From an uncultured Propionibacteriaceae bacterium (GTDB taxonomy: Bacteria > Actinomycetota > Actinomycetes > Propionibacteriales > Propionibacteriaceae): 9,778 bases of DNA. Numbering within the stretch: position 1 is the stretch's first letter; the number at the start of each line of letters is the position of its first letter. Of this stretch, positions 1 to 5,820 are shown piece after piece. Both the position numbers and the translations under genes were made by a program. The DNA is taken from positions 1 to 9,778 of the forward strand of contig CALMAD010000396.1 in assembly GCA_937859105.1 (NCBI GenBank). The letters run 5' to 3'. Under the pieces are notes generated by a model. The model ran no database searches and was not told the DNA's origin. It saw only the letters and a list, made by a program, of their open reading frames with translations.

Positions 1-1
1 C

Positions 2-2539
2 GACCCCGACGACGAAGACGAAGGCGTCGAGGGCCCCGGGTTGGACCCGGTGCCTGACGCCCAGTCCGACGAGCAGCCCGAGCCCGGCGAGCAGCCCGCG
101 CCCGAGCAGCAGCCCGAGCCCGAGGCGTCCGTCGCCGCGCAGCCGGCCGATGTCGGGCCGACGGCCCGGGCGTCCGAGGCCCCCGAACCGCCGCTGGCGC
201 TGTACCGCCGGTACCGCCCCGAGACGTTCGCCGAAGTCATCGGCCAAGAGCACGTGACCGAGCCGTTGCAGCGCGCGCTGGTGAACAACCGCGTCAACCA
301 CGCGTACCTGTTCTCGGGGCCGCGCGGGTGCGGCAAGACCACGTCGGCGCGCATCCTGGCCCGGTGCCTCAACTGCGAGCAGGGCCCGACGCCCACCCCG
401 TGCGGGGTCTGTCAGAGCTGCCGCGACCTGGCGCGCGGCGGGGCCGGCAGCATCGACGTGATCGAGATCGACGCGGCGTCGCACGGCGGCGTCGACGAGG
501 CGCGCGACCTGCGCGAGCGGGCGTTCTTCGCCCCGGTGCACAGCCGCTACAAGATCTACATCATCGACGAGGCGCACATGGTGACCACGCAGGGGTTCAA
601 CGCCCTGCTCAAGGTCGTCGAAGAGCCGCCGCCGCACGTCAAGTTCATCTTCGCGACCACCGAGCCCGAGAAGGTCATCGGCACGATCCGGTCGCGCACG
701 CACCACTACCCCTTCCGGCTCGTTCCGCCCAAGGTGCTGCAGGGGTATCTGGCGTCGCTGTGCGAGGCCGAGGGCGTCTCGGTCGACCCCACGGTGCTGC
801 CGCTGGTCGTCCGGGCGGGGGCGGGGTCGGTGCGCGACTCGCTGTCGGTGCTCGATCAGTTGCTCGGCGGCGCGGGGGAGCAGGGGGTCACCTACCGGCA
901 GGCCACGGCGCTGCTCGGCTACACGCCCGACACGCTGCTCGACGAGATCATGGATGCGTTCGCCGCGGGCGACGCCGAGGGCGTGTTCTCGTGCATCGAC
1001 AAGGTGATCGAGGTGGGGCAGGATCCGCGGCGCTTCGCGGAGGATCTGCTGCGGCGCCTGCGTGACCTCATCATCGTGGCGGCTGTGCCCGACGCCCTGA
1101 CGTCGGGGCTGGTCGATGTCTCCGGCGACCAGGCCGAGCGCCTCACGACGCAGGCCCGCGGCATGGGCCCCGGGGAGCTGACGCGTGCGGCCGAGGTCAT
1201 CGCGAAGGGGCTGACCGACATGCGGGGCACGACCGCCCCGCGCCTGCACCTGGAGCTCATGTGCTCGCGGGTGCTGCTGCCGGGCGCCGACGTCGACGCG
1301 CGGGGCATTCACGCGCGCCTCGACCGGCTGGAGCGGCGGCTGCTGATCCCCGGCGAGCAGGATGCGGCGGTTCCCGCTCTCTCGGACGCGCCGGGCTCTG
1401 CGCCCGCCACGCCGGGTGGGCGCGGGGCAGCCCCGAGCGCGCCGGGTTCGGCGGAGGGTCCGGCCGGGCGTGCGCCCGAGTCGGCGGGACGCCCGATCGA
1501 GCAGGCTGAGCGTGGCCCCGAGCCGGCCGGGCGCCGTCCGGCGCAGGCCGGGCGCGGTTCCGAGCCGGCCGTCGGTGGTCCCGAGCAGGGGGGCCGCGGC
1601 GCCGAGCAGGCCAGGCGCGCCCCTGCGCAGGAGGAGCGTCCGCCCTCGGCCGCCGGGCCTGCGCCCGAGGCGTCCCCGACCGGGCCGCCGGCGTCGGGGG
1701 ATTTGCAGACGGCGGACGTCCGGCGGCTGTGGCCGCAGGTGCTCGAGGCTGTCAAGACGAGGCGGCGGGTGACGTGGATCATCCTCAGTCAGAACGCGCA
1801 GGTGCACGAGTTCGCCGGGGGCGTCCTGACGCTCGCCGCGAACAACCCCGGCGCGCGGGAGAGCCTCACCCGCGGCGGCCACGAAGACGTGCTGCGCGAG
1901 GCCGTGCTCGAGGTGCTCGGCGCCGCGCCGCGCGTCGAGGTGATCGTGGCCGAGGGCGGCCCGACTCCGCCCCCGCCGGCCGCGTCCGGCCCGGCAGGGC
2001 CGCGGGGTGGGCAGGGTTCCTCCGGCGGCGGGCCGGCAGCCGGCGGGCAGGGTCCCTCCGGCGGACGCGGCGGCGGGCAAGGGCCCTCGGGTGCCCAGGG
2101 CGCCGGTGGTGGTCCGTCGCGTGGCACAGCGGGCCCGGCCGGCGGCGAGAACTCAGGCCCCCGGGGCCGACGATGGGAGGCGTCCGGGCATGGGGGCGCC
2201 GGCCAGCATGAGCAGAGCCGTCAGGGCGGCCCCGCAGGGCCGCGCGACGGCGTCCGGGGTGGCTCGCAGCGGCCCGCCGACCCGCGCGCGCGGCGCGACT
2301 ACCCGGCGACCCCCCCGACGCCGCCGCCCGAGGAGGAGGAGGGTCCGCCCCCCGACTACGCCGCGGCCGCGCGGGGCAACATCCTGCCGACGCAACACAC
2401 GCCGCCGCGGCGCGAGGAGGAGGCGGAACCTGACCGCCGCGACCGCGACCTCGACAACCCCGACATCGAGGTCGACGACCTGCTCCGCACGCAGTTGGGT
2501 GCCGAGCTGATCGCGGAAGACGACGGCTCGGGCCGCTGA
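2..2539 (+). CDS. dnaX: DNA polymerase III subunit gamma/tau (5' end open at window edge)
   Basis: Clamp-loader ATPase that opens the beta sliding clamp and links polymerase cores at the replication fork. Numbering from the TTG at 41, the AAA+ domain starts at ALYRRYRP (53-60). It has Walker A GPRGCGKT (93-100), a four-cysteine zinc module (C112, C121, C124, C127), Walker B DEAH (176-179), the SRT arginine-finger position (218-220) and sensor 2 GSVRDS (262-267). A tau-type domain follows at about 553-637. The linker (440-550) and tail (640-800) are low complexity, and the last 25 residues are acidic and look conserved. The frame is open to base 2 with the same acidic composition, so I treat the 5' end as partial. 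TTG 41, with GAGGG at 29-33, and GTG 50 are in-frame alternatives. At 832 or more residues it is longer than the usual 600-700. No A-rich slippery heptamer is seen, so a short gamma form is not predicted. Confidence 0.95.
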   Translation, partial: DPDDEDEGVEGPGLDPVPDAQSDEQPEPGEQPAPEQQPEPEASVAAQPADVGPTARASEAPEPPLALYRRYRPETFAEVIGQEHVTEPLQRALVNNRVNHAYLFSGPRGCGKTTSARILARCLNCEQGPTPTPCGVCQSCRDLARGGAGSIDVIEIDAASHGGVDEARDLRERAFFAPVHSRYKIYIIDEAHMVTTQGFNALLKVVEEPPPHVKFIFATTEPEKVIGTIRSRTHHYPFRLVPPKVLQGYLASLCEAEGVSVDPTVLPLVVRAGAGSVRDSLSVLDQLLGGAGEQGVTYRQATALLGYTPDTLLDEIMDAFAAGDAEGVFSCIDKVIEVGQDPRRFAEDLLRRLRDLIIVAAVPDALTSGLVDVSGDQAERLTTQARGMGPGELTRAAEVIAKGLTDMRGTTAPRLHLELMCSRVLLPGADVDARGIHARLDRLERRLLIPGEQDAAVPALSDAPGSAPATPGGRGAAPSAPGSAEGPAGRAPESAGRPIEQAERGPEPAGRRPAQAGRGSEPAVGGPEQGGRGAEQARRAPAQEERPPSAAGPAPEASPTGPPASGDLQTADVRRLWPQVLEAVKTRRRVTWIILSQNAQVHEFAGGVLTLAANNPGARESLTRGGHEDVLREAVLEVLGAAPRVEVIVAEGGPTPPPPAASGPAGPRGGQGSSGGGPAAGGQGPSGGRGGGQGPSGAQGAGGGPSRGTAGPAGGENSGPRGRRWEASGHGGAGQHEQSRQGGPAGPRDGVRGGSQRPADPRARRDYPATPPTPPPEEEEGPPPDYAAAARGNILPTQHTPPRREEEAEPDRRDRDLDNPDIEVDDLLRTQLGAELIAEDDGSGR
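71..121 (+). repeat. Short tandem repeat in dnaX N-terminal extension
   Basis: Three imperfect copies of GAGCAGCCCGAGCCC occur at 71-85, 89-103 and 104-121; the last has an extra CAG. They encode Glu-Gln-Pro-Glu-Pro type units. The repeat keeps the reading frame and belongs to an acidic, probably disordered, extension before the AAA+ domain. Confidence 0.7.
1466..1675 (+). repeat. Degenerate 21-bp (seven-residue) tandem repeat in dnaX linker, about 10 units
   Basis: From residue 476 to 545 (TTG 41 numbering) the linker divides without gaps into ten heptads: GRAPESA, GRPIEQA, ERGPEPA, GRRPAQA, GRGSEPA, VGGPEQG, GRGAEQA, RRAPAQE, ERPPSAA and GPAPEAS. The consensus is about GRxPEQA. Every unit is exactly 21 bp, so copy-number changes would stay in frame. 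It joins the clamp-loader core to the tau C-terminal domain and is probably a flexible tether. The last unit ends in one of the GAGGCGTCC motifs found across this window. Confidence 0.75.
2006..2092 (+). repeat. Gly-rich GGQGxSG repeats in dnaX tail
   Basis: Three GGQG(P/S)SG units lie at residues 656-662, 668-674 and 678-684 within a Gly/Pro/Gln-rich tail. The second and third are near-perfect 30-bp tandem copies (GGQGPSGGRG and GGQGPSGAQG). The composition indicates disorder; no function can be assigned from sequence. Confidence 0.6.
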
Positions 2540-2591
2540 GGTGTCCCCGGCCCGAGCGCAACCTCCGGGTCGGCGCTCGCCGAACCGCTGT

Positions 2592-2614
2592 GGCGTCCGG
2601 AACCGTCGGACGCC
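2592..2614 (+). terminator. GC-rich hairpin after dnaX (terminator-like, no U-tract)
   Basis: GGCGTCCG (2592-2599) pairs perfectly with CGGACGCC (2607-2614) around a 7-base loop, 52 bases after the dnaX stop. There is no T-run, as is common for actinobacterial hairpin terminators. It ends five bases before a TAGCAT box proposed as the ybaB promoter, so it could instead be an operator or part of that promoter. Confidence 0.45.
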
Positions 2615-2619
2615 TCGCG

Positions 2620-2625
2620 TAGCAT
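2620..2625 (+). promoter_or_regulatory. Possible -10 box for ybaB-recR
   Basis: TAGCAT fits the actinobacterial TANNNT -10 pattern and lies about 60 bases before the ybaB ATG. No good -35 is visible at 17-18 bases because that space holds the hairpin at 2592-2614. A start near 2632 would give ybaB and recR their own transcript, separate from dnaX. The call rests on one hexamer only. Confidence 0.3.
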
Positions 2626-2685
2626 TGCGTGAGCCGCGCGCGAGCCCGCGCGAACCGACGAACCCGAACCCACGAAGGAGACCCC

Positions 2686-3003
2686 ATGTCCATGCTTGGC
2701 GACGAGACCGGCGGCGGCTTCGACATGAACGCGCTGCTCCAGCAGGCCCAGGCGATGCAGGAGCAGTTCCAGCGTGCGCAAGACGATCTGGCGACCAAGG
2801 TCATCACCGGGTCGGCCGGCGGCGACCTCGTGACCGTCGAGATGTCCGGCACCGGCGAGCTGCAGAAGGTCGCGATCAAGCCCGAGGCGTGCGACCCCGA
2901 CGACACCGAGTCGCTCGGCGACCTGATCGTCGCGGCCGTGCGCGACGCGAGCCACCGGGCGTCGGCGCTGGCGCAGTCCGTCATGCCGCAGATGCCCTTC
3001 TGA
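2686..3003 (+). CDS. ybaB: YbaB/EbfC family nucleoid-associated protein
   Basis: Small dimeric DNA-binding protein of the YbaB/EbfC family, encoded between dnaX and recR in many bacteria. The 105 residues show the family layout: an N-terminal amphipathic helix (MNALLQQAQAMQEQFQRAQ, about 14-32), a central beta region with GSAGGDLVTVEMSGTGELQKVAI (about 42-64, family-typical G-x-V/T-V strands), and a C-terminal helix (about 74-98) ending in Met-rich MPQMPF. The ATG at 2686 is chosen because AAGGAG (2675-2680) lies five bases before it. An upstream GTG in frame (2629) would add 19 Arg-rich residues and has no Shine-Dalgarno site. A second ATG at 2692 is less well spaced. It likely forms an operon with recR. 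Confidence 0.92.
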   Translation: MSMLGDETGGGFDMNALLQQAQAMQEQFQRAQDDLATKVITGSAGGDLVTVEMSGTGELQKVAIKPEACDPDDTESLGDLIVAAVRDASHRASALAQSVMPQMPF

Positions 3004-3042
3004 CGAGCCCGCCCCCACCAGAACTCCGAGACAAGGAACGCC

Positions 3043-3642
3043 GTGTACGAAGGACCGATCCAGGACTTGATCGGCGAGTTGGGTCGGCTCCCCGGCGTGG
3101 GGCCGAAGAGTGCGCAGCGCATCGCGTTCCACATCCTCGCGACCGACAAGGCCGACGTGGAGCGGCTGGCCCAGGCGTTGCGCACCGTCGCGGAGCAGGT
3201 GAAGTTCTGCGCGATCTGTTTCAACATCTCCGAAGAGGAGACGTGCCGCGTCTGCCGCGACCCGCGCCGCGACCGCACGACGATCTGCGTGGTCGAAGAG
3301 CCGAAAGACGTGGGGGCCATCGAGCGCACGCGCGAGTTCCGCGGCCTGTACCACGTGCTCGGCGGCGCGATCAGCCCGATCGACCACGTCGGACCGGGCG
3401 ACCTCCACATCCGAGAACTGCTGACGCGGCTCGCCGACCAGAACGTCACCGAGGTGATCCTCGCGACCGACCCGAACCTCGAGGGGGAGGCGACGGCCAC
3501 CTACATCGCCCGCCTGCTGGCGGACACCGACGTCACGCTGTCGCGGCTGGCGTCCGGGCTGCCGGTGGGCGGCGACCTCGAGTACGCCGACGAGGTCACC
3601 CTGGGCCGGGCCTTCTCCGGCAGGCGCCGCATCGGCGCTTGA
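3043..3642 (+). CDS. recR: Recombination mediator protein RecR
   Basis: RecR works with RecO (and RecF) to load RecA on gapped, SSB-coated DNA. All family parts are present in 199 residues, the normal length: helix-hairpin-helix [16 protein letters not shown] (14-29), a four-cysteine zinc finger (C56, C59, C68, C71) and a Toprim domain with VVEEPKD (83-89) and [12 protein letters not shown] (141-152). A conserved C-terminal segment runs from [17 protein letters not shown] to LGRAF. The start is GTG 3043, five bases after AAGGA (3033-3037). The gene follows ybaB by 39 bases. Its TGA is the first part of a GAGGCGTCC oligomer (3641-3649), and a GC-rich hairpin lies just beyond. Confidence 0.97.
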   Translation: MYEGPIQDLIGELGRLPGVGPKSAQRIAFHILATDKADVERLAQALRTVAEQVKFCAICFNISEEETCRVCRDPRRDRTTICVVEEPKDVGAIERTREFRGLYHVLGGAISPIDHVGPGDLHIRELLTRLADQNVTEVILATDPNLEGEATATYIARLLADTDVTLSRLASGLPVGGDLEYADEVTLGRAFSGRRRIGA

Positions 3643-3654
3643 GGCGTCCCGATT

Positions 3655-3671
3655 GGCCCGGTGCCCGGGCC
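3655..3671 (+). terminator. Short GC hairpin after recR (terminator-like)
   Basis: GGCCCGG (3655-3661) and CCGGGCC (3665-3671) form a perfect 7-bp stem around TGC, 12 bases after the recR stop and 23 bases before the next start. It has no T-tract. It would separate the ybaB-recR transcript from the HAD gene, or lie in the 5' leader of that gene if transcription reads through. Confidence 0.4.
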
Positions 3672-3694
3672 GCGCGGGATGGGAGGATGGGTGC

Positions 3695-4540
3695 GTGACC
3701 ACGCGCGCCCCGCACCGATTGGCCCGACTCCGTCTGATCGCCACCGACGTCGATGGAACTCTGCTCACCAGCGACCGCACGATCTCGCCCCGCACGCTCG
3801 CGGCGTTCGAGGCGGCCCACGACCGCGGCGTCCTGGTGATGCCGATCTCCGGACGCCAGCCGTTCTCGATCGACGAGATGGTCGCGGGCACCGTGCTGCA
3901 AGGCCCGGCCGTCGGGGCCAACGGGGCCGTCGGCTGCGACCTGCGCACCGACGAGGTCTTCTTCGAAGACACCCTGCCCGTCGACGCCCAGACCGAACTC
4001 GTCACGCGGATGCGCGAGGCCGTGCCCGGGACCCGGTGCGTGTCGGTGCGGGACGCCGGCCGCACCTTCGTGCCCGAGCACGGCTACGTCGGTCTCATGG
4101 ATCCGGGCGATCACGGCCGCGCCGAACTGACGCTGCCCGAGTACGACCTGGCCGAGGTGCTGGCGCGTCCGTCGCTGAAGCTGATCTTGCGCCACGACAC
4201 CGTGAGCGAGGACGCCCTCCTGGCCGTCGCACTCGAGCTCGCCGTCCCCGGGTGCCACGTGACGACGTCGGGCGCCCCGTTCGTCGAGGTGTCCGCCGAG
4301 GGCGTCACGAAGGAGTCGGGGCTGGAGCAGATGTGCGCCCGGTTCGGCATCGCCGCGTCCGAGGTGCTGGCGTTCGGCGACAACCGTAACGACGTCGAGA
4401 TGCTGCGCTGGGTGGGCCACGGGGTCGCGATGGGCAACGGGCTGCCCGAGGCGCTGGAGGCGGCCGACGAGGTGACGGCCTCCCACGACGACGACGGCAT
4501 CGCGCTCGTCATCGAGCGCGTGCTCGCCGAGCAGGACTGA
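3695..4540 (+). CDS. HAD-superfamily (Cof-type) phosphatase
   Basis: A phosphatase of HAD subfamily IIB (Cof/YidA-like), which typically hydrolyses sugar phosphates, nucleotides or flavin/pyridoxal phosphates; the substrate cannot be read from sequence. The 281 residues contain motif I DVDGT (18-22, nucleophile D18 and acid/base D20), motif II Ser in ISGR (51-54), motif III Lys in GVTKESGL (K206) and motif IV GDNRND (228-233, Mg-binding acids). The type IIB cap lies between motifs II and III, about 75-190. The start is GTG 3695, with GGAGG (3682-3686) eight bases upstream. A TTG at 3653 in the same frame would add 14 unconserved residues and cross the hairpin at 3655-3671. There is no signal peptide, so it is probably cytoplasmic. 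The link to recR is positional only. Confidence 0.9.
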   Translation: MTTRAPHRLARLRLIATDVDGTLLTSDRTISPRTLAAFEAAHDRGVLVMPISGRQPFSIDEMVAGTVLQGPAVGANGAVGCDLRTDEVFFEDTLPVDAQTELVTRMREAVPGTRCVSVRDAGRTFVPEHGYVGLMDPGDHGRAELTLPEYDLAEVLARPSLKLILRHDTVSEDALLAVALELAVPGCHVTTSGAPFVEVSAEGVTKESGLEQMCARFGIAASEVLAFGDNRNDVEMLRWVGHGVAMGNGLPEALEAADEVTASHDDDGIALVIERVLAEQD

Positions 4541-4550
4541 ACGAGCATCG

Positions 4551-4600
4551 AGCATTGATTTATCTTGTAGACGATTCGTGAAAGTGCTGCAACGATAGGC
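4551..4600 (+). promoter_or_regulatory. AT-richer promoter-like gap upstream of leader ORF
   Basis: The 90-base gap after the HAD gene holds the most AT-rich stretch of the window (about 4552-4584). TATCTT (4561-4566) fits TANNNT, and TTGATT (4555-4560) and TTGTAG (4565-4570) resemble -35 boxes without a well-spaced -10 partner. GAGCAT occurs twice in tandem (4543-4548, 4550-4555), and ACGAT occurs at 4571-4575 and 4592-4596. The exact promoter cannot be fixed by eye, but a promoter for the 17-codon ORF and small membrane gene is likely here. Confidence 0.4.
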
Positions 4601-4630
4601 GGTGACGTTCGACCATCCTCAGGAGGACCC

Positions 4631-4684
4631 ATGACCGTCGTCGGGTGCAATGTCGTGCCGTTCGCGTCGGGTGCCGCGCGGTGA
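4631..4684 (+). CDS. Putative 17-residue leader peptide, overlapping the next gene
   Basis: The strongest Shine-Dalgarno sequence of this stretch, AGGAGG (4621-4626), sits four bases before ATG 4631. That frame reads MTVVGCNVVPFASGAAR and stops at TGA 4682-4684. The stop overlaps the GTG start of the next ORF (GTGA, 4681-4684), and that ORF has no Shine-Dalgarno of its own. The pattern suggests translational coupling: ribosomes ending here restart on the membrane protein. The peptide has one Cys and no run of one amino acid, so classical amino-acid attenuation is not evident. TCCT (4616-4619) could pair with AGGA (4624-4627) to mask the ribosome site weakly. I do not recognise the peptide. 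A sequencing indel joining both frames is an alternative. Confidence 0.55.
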   Translation: MTVVGCNVVPFASGAAR

Positions 4685-4890
4685 GCGGCGAGGTGGACCG
4701 CCCCACCGACGGCCGGGCGATCGTCGGGATCGTCGCGGTGGTCTACGGCCTGGGGGTCGCGTTCGGCGCGATGGTCTTCGGGGACGCGTGGCCGTCCTGG
4801 TGGCTCATGGGCGGCGCGTTGGTCGTGGGACTCCTGTGGGTCGTTTTCATGGTCGTCCCGTGGGCGACCAATCGCGGCCGCGCTCGCTGA
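4681..4890 (+). CDS. Small two-helix membrane protein, function unknown
   Basis: A 69-residue protein from GTG 4681. It has a short polar N-terminus (MSGEVDRPTDGR), a first hydrophobic helix at about 13-33, a short loop with an Asp and Pro-Ser (GDAWPSWW, 34-41), a second helix at about 42-61 rich in Val/Leu/Trp, and a basic end NRGRAR. By the positive-inside rule both ends would be cytoplasmic. I do not recognise the family. GTG 4681 is preferred over GTG 4645 in the same frame because it overlaps the stop of the 17-codon ORF, the only one with a ribosome site. The 4645 start would add 12 residues rich in Arg and Cys. It converges on the PaaX-type gene with a 22-base gap. Confidence 0.65.
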   Translation: MSGEVDRPTDGRAIVGIVAVVYGLGVAFGAMVFGDAWPSWWLMGGALVVGLLWVVFMVVPWATNRGRAR

Positions 4891-4912
4891 CCCCAGCCAG
4901 GGGGCGCCGCTC

Positions 4913-5755
4913 CTAGCGGGGGCGGGGTGCGGCGTCGGCCTCGACGAGGCCCGCGTGCGGGGAGCTGGCGATCACGCCGGTCACGTGCGCGGCGGCGGCC
5001 ACGCCGAGCCGTTCGGCCACCCGGTCGAAGGCCCGGCCGAGGTCGCCTGCGGGCCAGTCGTGGGGGAGCAGTTCGGCGGGGAGCGGTCCGTCCAGCAGCC
5101 GCAACGCGACCACCGGGCGGATGGCCGCGTGCAGCGTCCGGTAGGCGTCCGCGGGGGCGAGTCGCTCGAGGTCGCTCGTGAGCAGGTCGGCCGTCGCGGC
5201 GACGGCCGTCTCGTAGCGCGCTCGGATGGTGTCGAGATCCCAGCAGCGGGCCACCAGGCCGGACACCTGGTCCGGGTCGATCGTCCACCAGCCGGTCGTC
5301 AGTTGGTTGGCCCCGGCGAGCGGTGTCAGGGACGCCGCGGCGTCCGTCGGCCCGATGAGAACCCCGGGCCGCACCTGCCGGTAGCCCGCCCGGATCGCCG
5401 CGGTGCGCAGGTGGTCGCGCGCCAGCCGGTCGTGTTCGGGGATGTCGTAGACGATCGTGTGGAAGCGGCCGTCCCACGGGTCGCGGGGCGGCCTGCCGTC
5501 CCGGAACTCCTGGAATCGCTCCAACAGCGCGCCCGTCATCGCGTACCGCCCGACCCGTCCCGTGCGCTCCATGGTGAGGCCGCCCGCCTGGGTCATGCGG
5601 TGTAGCAGTGCCTTGGACGCCGGCACCGTCAGGCCCAGGTCGCCGACCAGCCGGGTGAGGATCGGGCCGGGCAAGACGGACGCCTCCGCCACCCCGAACG
5701 CGTACGGCACGGTGTCGAACGACGAGACGAACGCGTCGTCCGGCCGAAGGTGCAT
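4913..5755 (-). CDS. PaaX-family transcriptional regulator
   Basis: A 280-residue protein resembling PaaX, the phenylacetyl-CoA-responsive repressor of phenylacetate degradation genes; the ligand here is unknown. The N-terminal winged helix spans about 26-78 (from SVLPGPILTRLV through ASKALLHRMTQAGGL to a GRVGRYAMT wing). The hallmark central domain begins at WDGRFHTIVYDIPEHDRLARDHLR (94-117) and continues to GYRQVRPGVLIGP (124-136); in PaaX this region has a Cas2-like fold. The C-terminal part contains WDLDTIRARYETAV (172-185). No paa catabolic genes are nearby. It is divergent from a dehydrogenase and converges on the small membrane gene. ATG 5755 has no Shine-Dalgarno but lies six bases after TACACT, so it is probably leaderless. 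Autoregulation and control of the divergent gene are inference from layout. Confidence 0.82.
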   Translation of the reverse strand: MHLRPDDAFVSSFDTVPYAFGVAEASVLPGPILTRLVGDLGLTVPASKALLHRMTQAGGLTMERTGRVGRYAMTGALLERFQEFRDGRPPRDPWDGRFHTIVYDIPEHDRLARDHLRTAAIRAGYRQVRPGVLIGPTDAAASLTPLAGANQLTTGWWTIDPDQVSGLVARCWDLDTIRARYETAVAATADLLTSDLERLAPADAYRTLHAAIRPVVALRLLDGPLPAELLPHDWPAGDLGRAFDRVAERLGVAAAAHVTGVIASSPHAGLVEADAAPRPR

Positions 5756-5761
5756 GGCCGC

Positions 5762-5767
5762 AGTGTA
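5762..5767 (-). promoter_or_regulatory. -10 box of a leaderless promoter for the PaaX-type gene
   Basis: On the minus strand TACACT is followed by six bases and then the ATG at 5755. That spacing places the transcription start on or next to the A of the ATG. No purine-rich ribosome site lies before the ATG and no clear -35 is present at 17-18 bases. Confidence 0.55.
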
Positions 5768-5780
5768 CGAGCCTGCGAGA

Positions 5781-5788
5781 CCCGCGGG
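5781..5788. promoter_or_regulatory. Palindrome midway between divergent promoters (operator candidate)
   Basis: CCCGCGGG is a perfect 8-base palindrome centred at 5784.5, close to the midpoint (5787.5) between the two divergent -10 boxes. A dimeric regulator such as the PaaX-type protein could bind here to control both genes. An 8-mer of G and C is cheap in DNA of this composition, so this is weak evidence. Confidence 0.25.
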
Positions 5789-5807
5789 GGGTGAAGCCTC
5801 GGCCCAC

Positions 5808-5813
5808 TAGAAT
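5808..5813 (+). promoter_or_regulatory. -10 box of a leaderless promoter for the dehydrogenase gene
   Basis: TAGAAT fits TANNNT and lies seven bases before ATG 5821, which puts the transcription start at the start codon. The intervening bases (CGCCCCC) hold no ribosome site. It mirrors the box for the divergent PaaX-type gene. Confidence 0.6.
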
Positions 5814-5820
5814 CGCCCCC

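Noticed and set aside
1300..1400. Programmed frameshift site in dnaX for a gamma product
   Set aside because: No A-rich slippery heptamer or similar homopolymer is present after the AAA+ domain, so only the full-length form is supported.
2541..3698. 385-codon plus-strand frame overlapping ybaB and recR
   Set aside because: It is out of frame with two well-recognised genes and its translation is almost all Arg, Ala, Pro and Gly.
3650..3726. CGATTGGCCCG repeated 66 bp apart (3650-3660 and 3716-3726)
   Set aside because: An 11-base direct repeat with no flanking structure, one copy inside the HAD coding region; chance or shared composition is the simplest reading.
1866..4065. Long minus-strand frames (544 and 569 codons) opposite dnaX, ybaB, recR and the HAD gene
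   Set aside because: They cross several unrelated plus-strand genes and their boundaries, lack ribosome sites, and have low-complexity translations typical of shadows in GC-rich DNA.
4891..4919. Small hairpins (CCCC/GGGG and CCGC/GCGG, 4-bp stems) in the convergent gap before the paaX-type stop
   Set aside because: Stems of four base pairs are too short to support a bidirectional terminator call in DNA this GC-rich, although the location would suit one.
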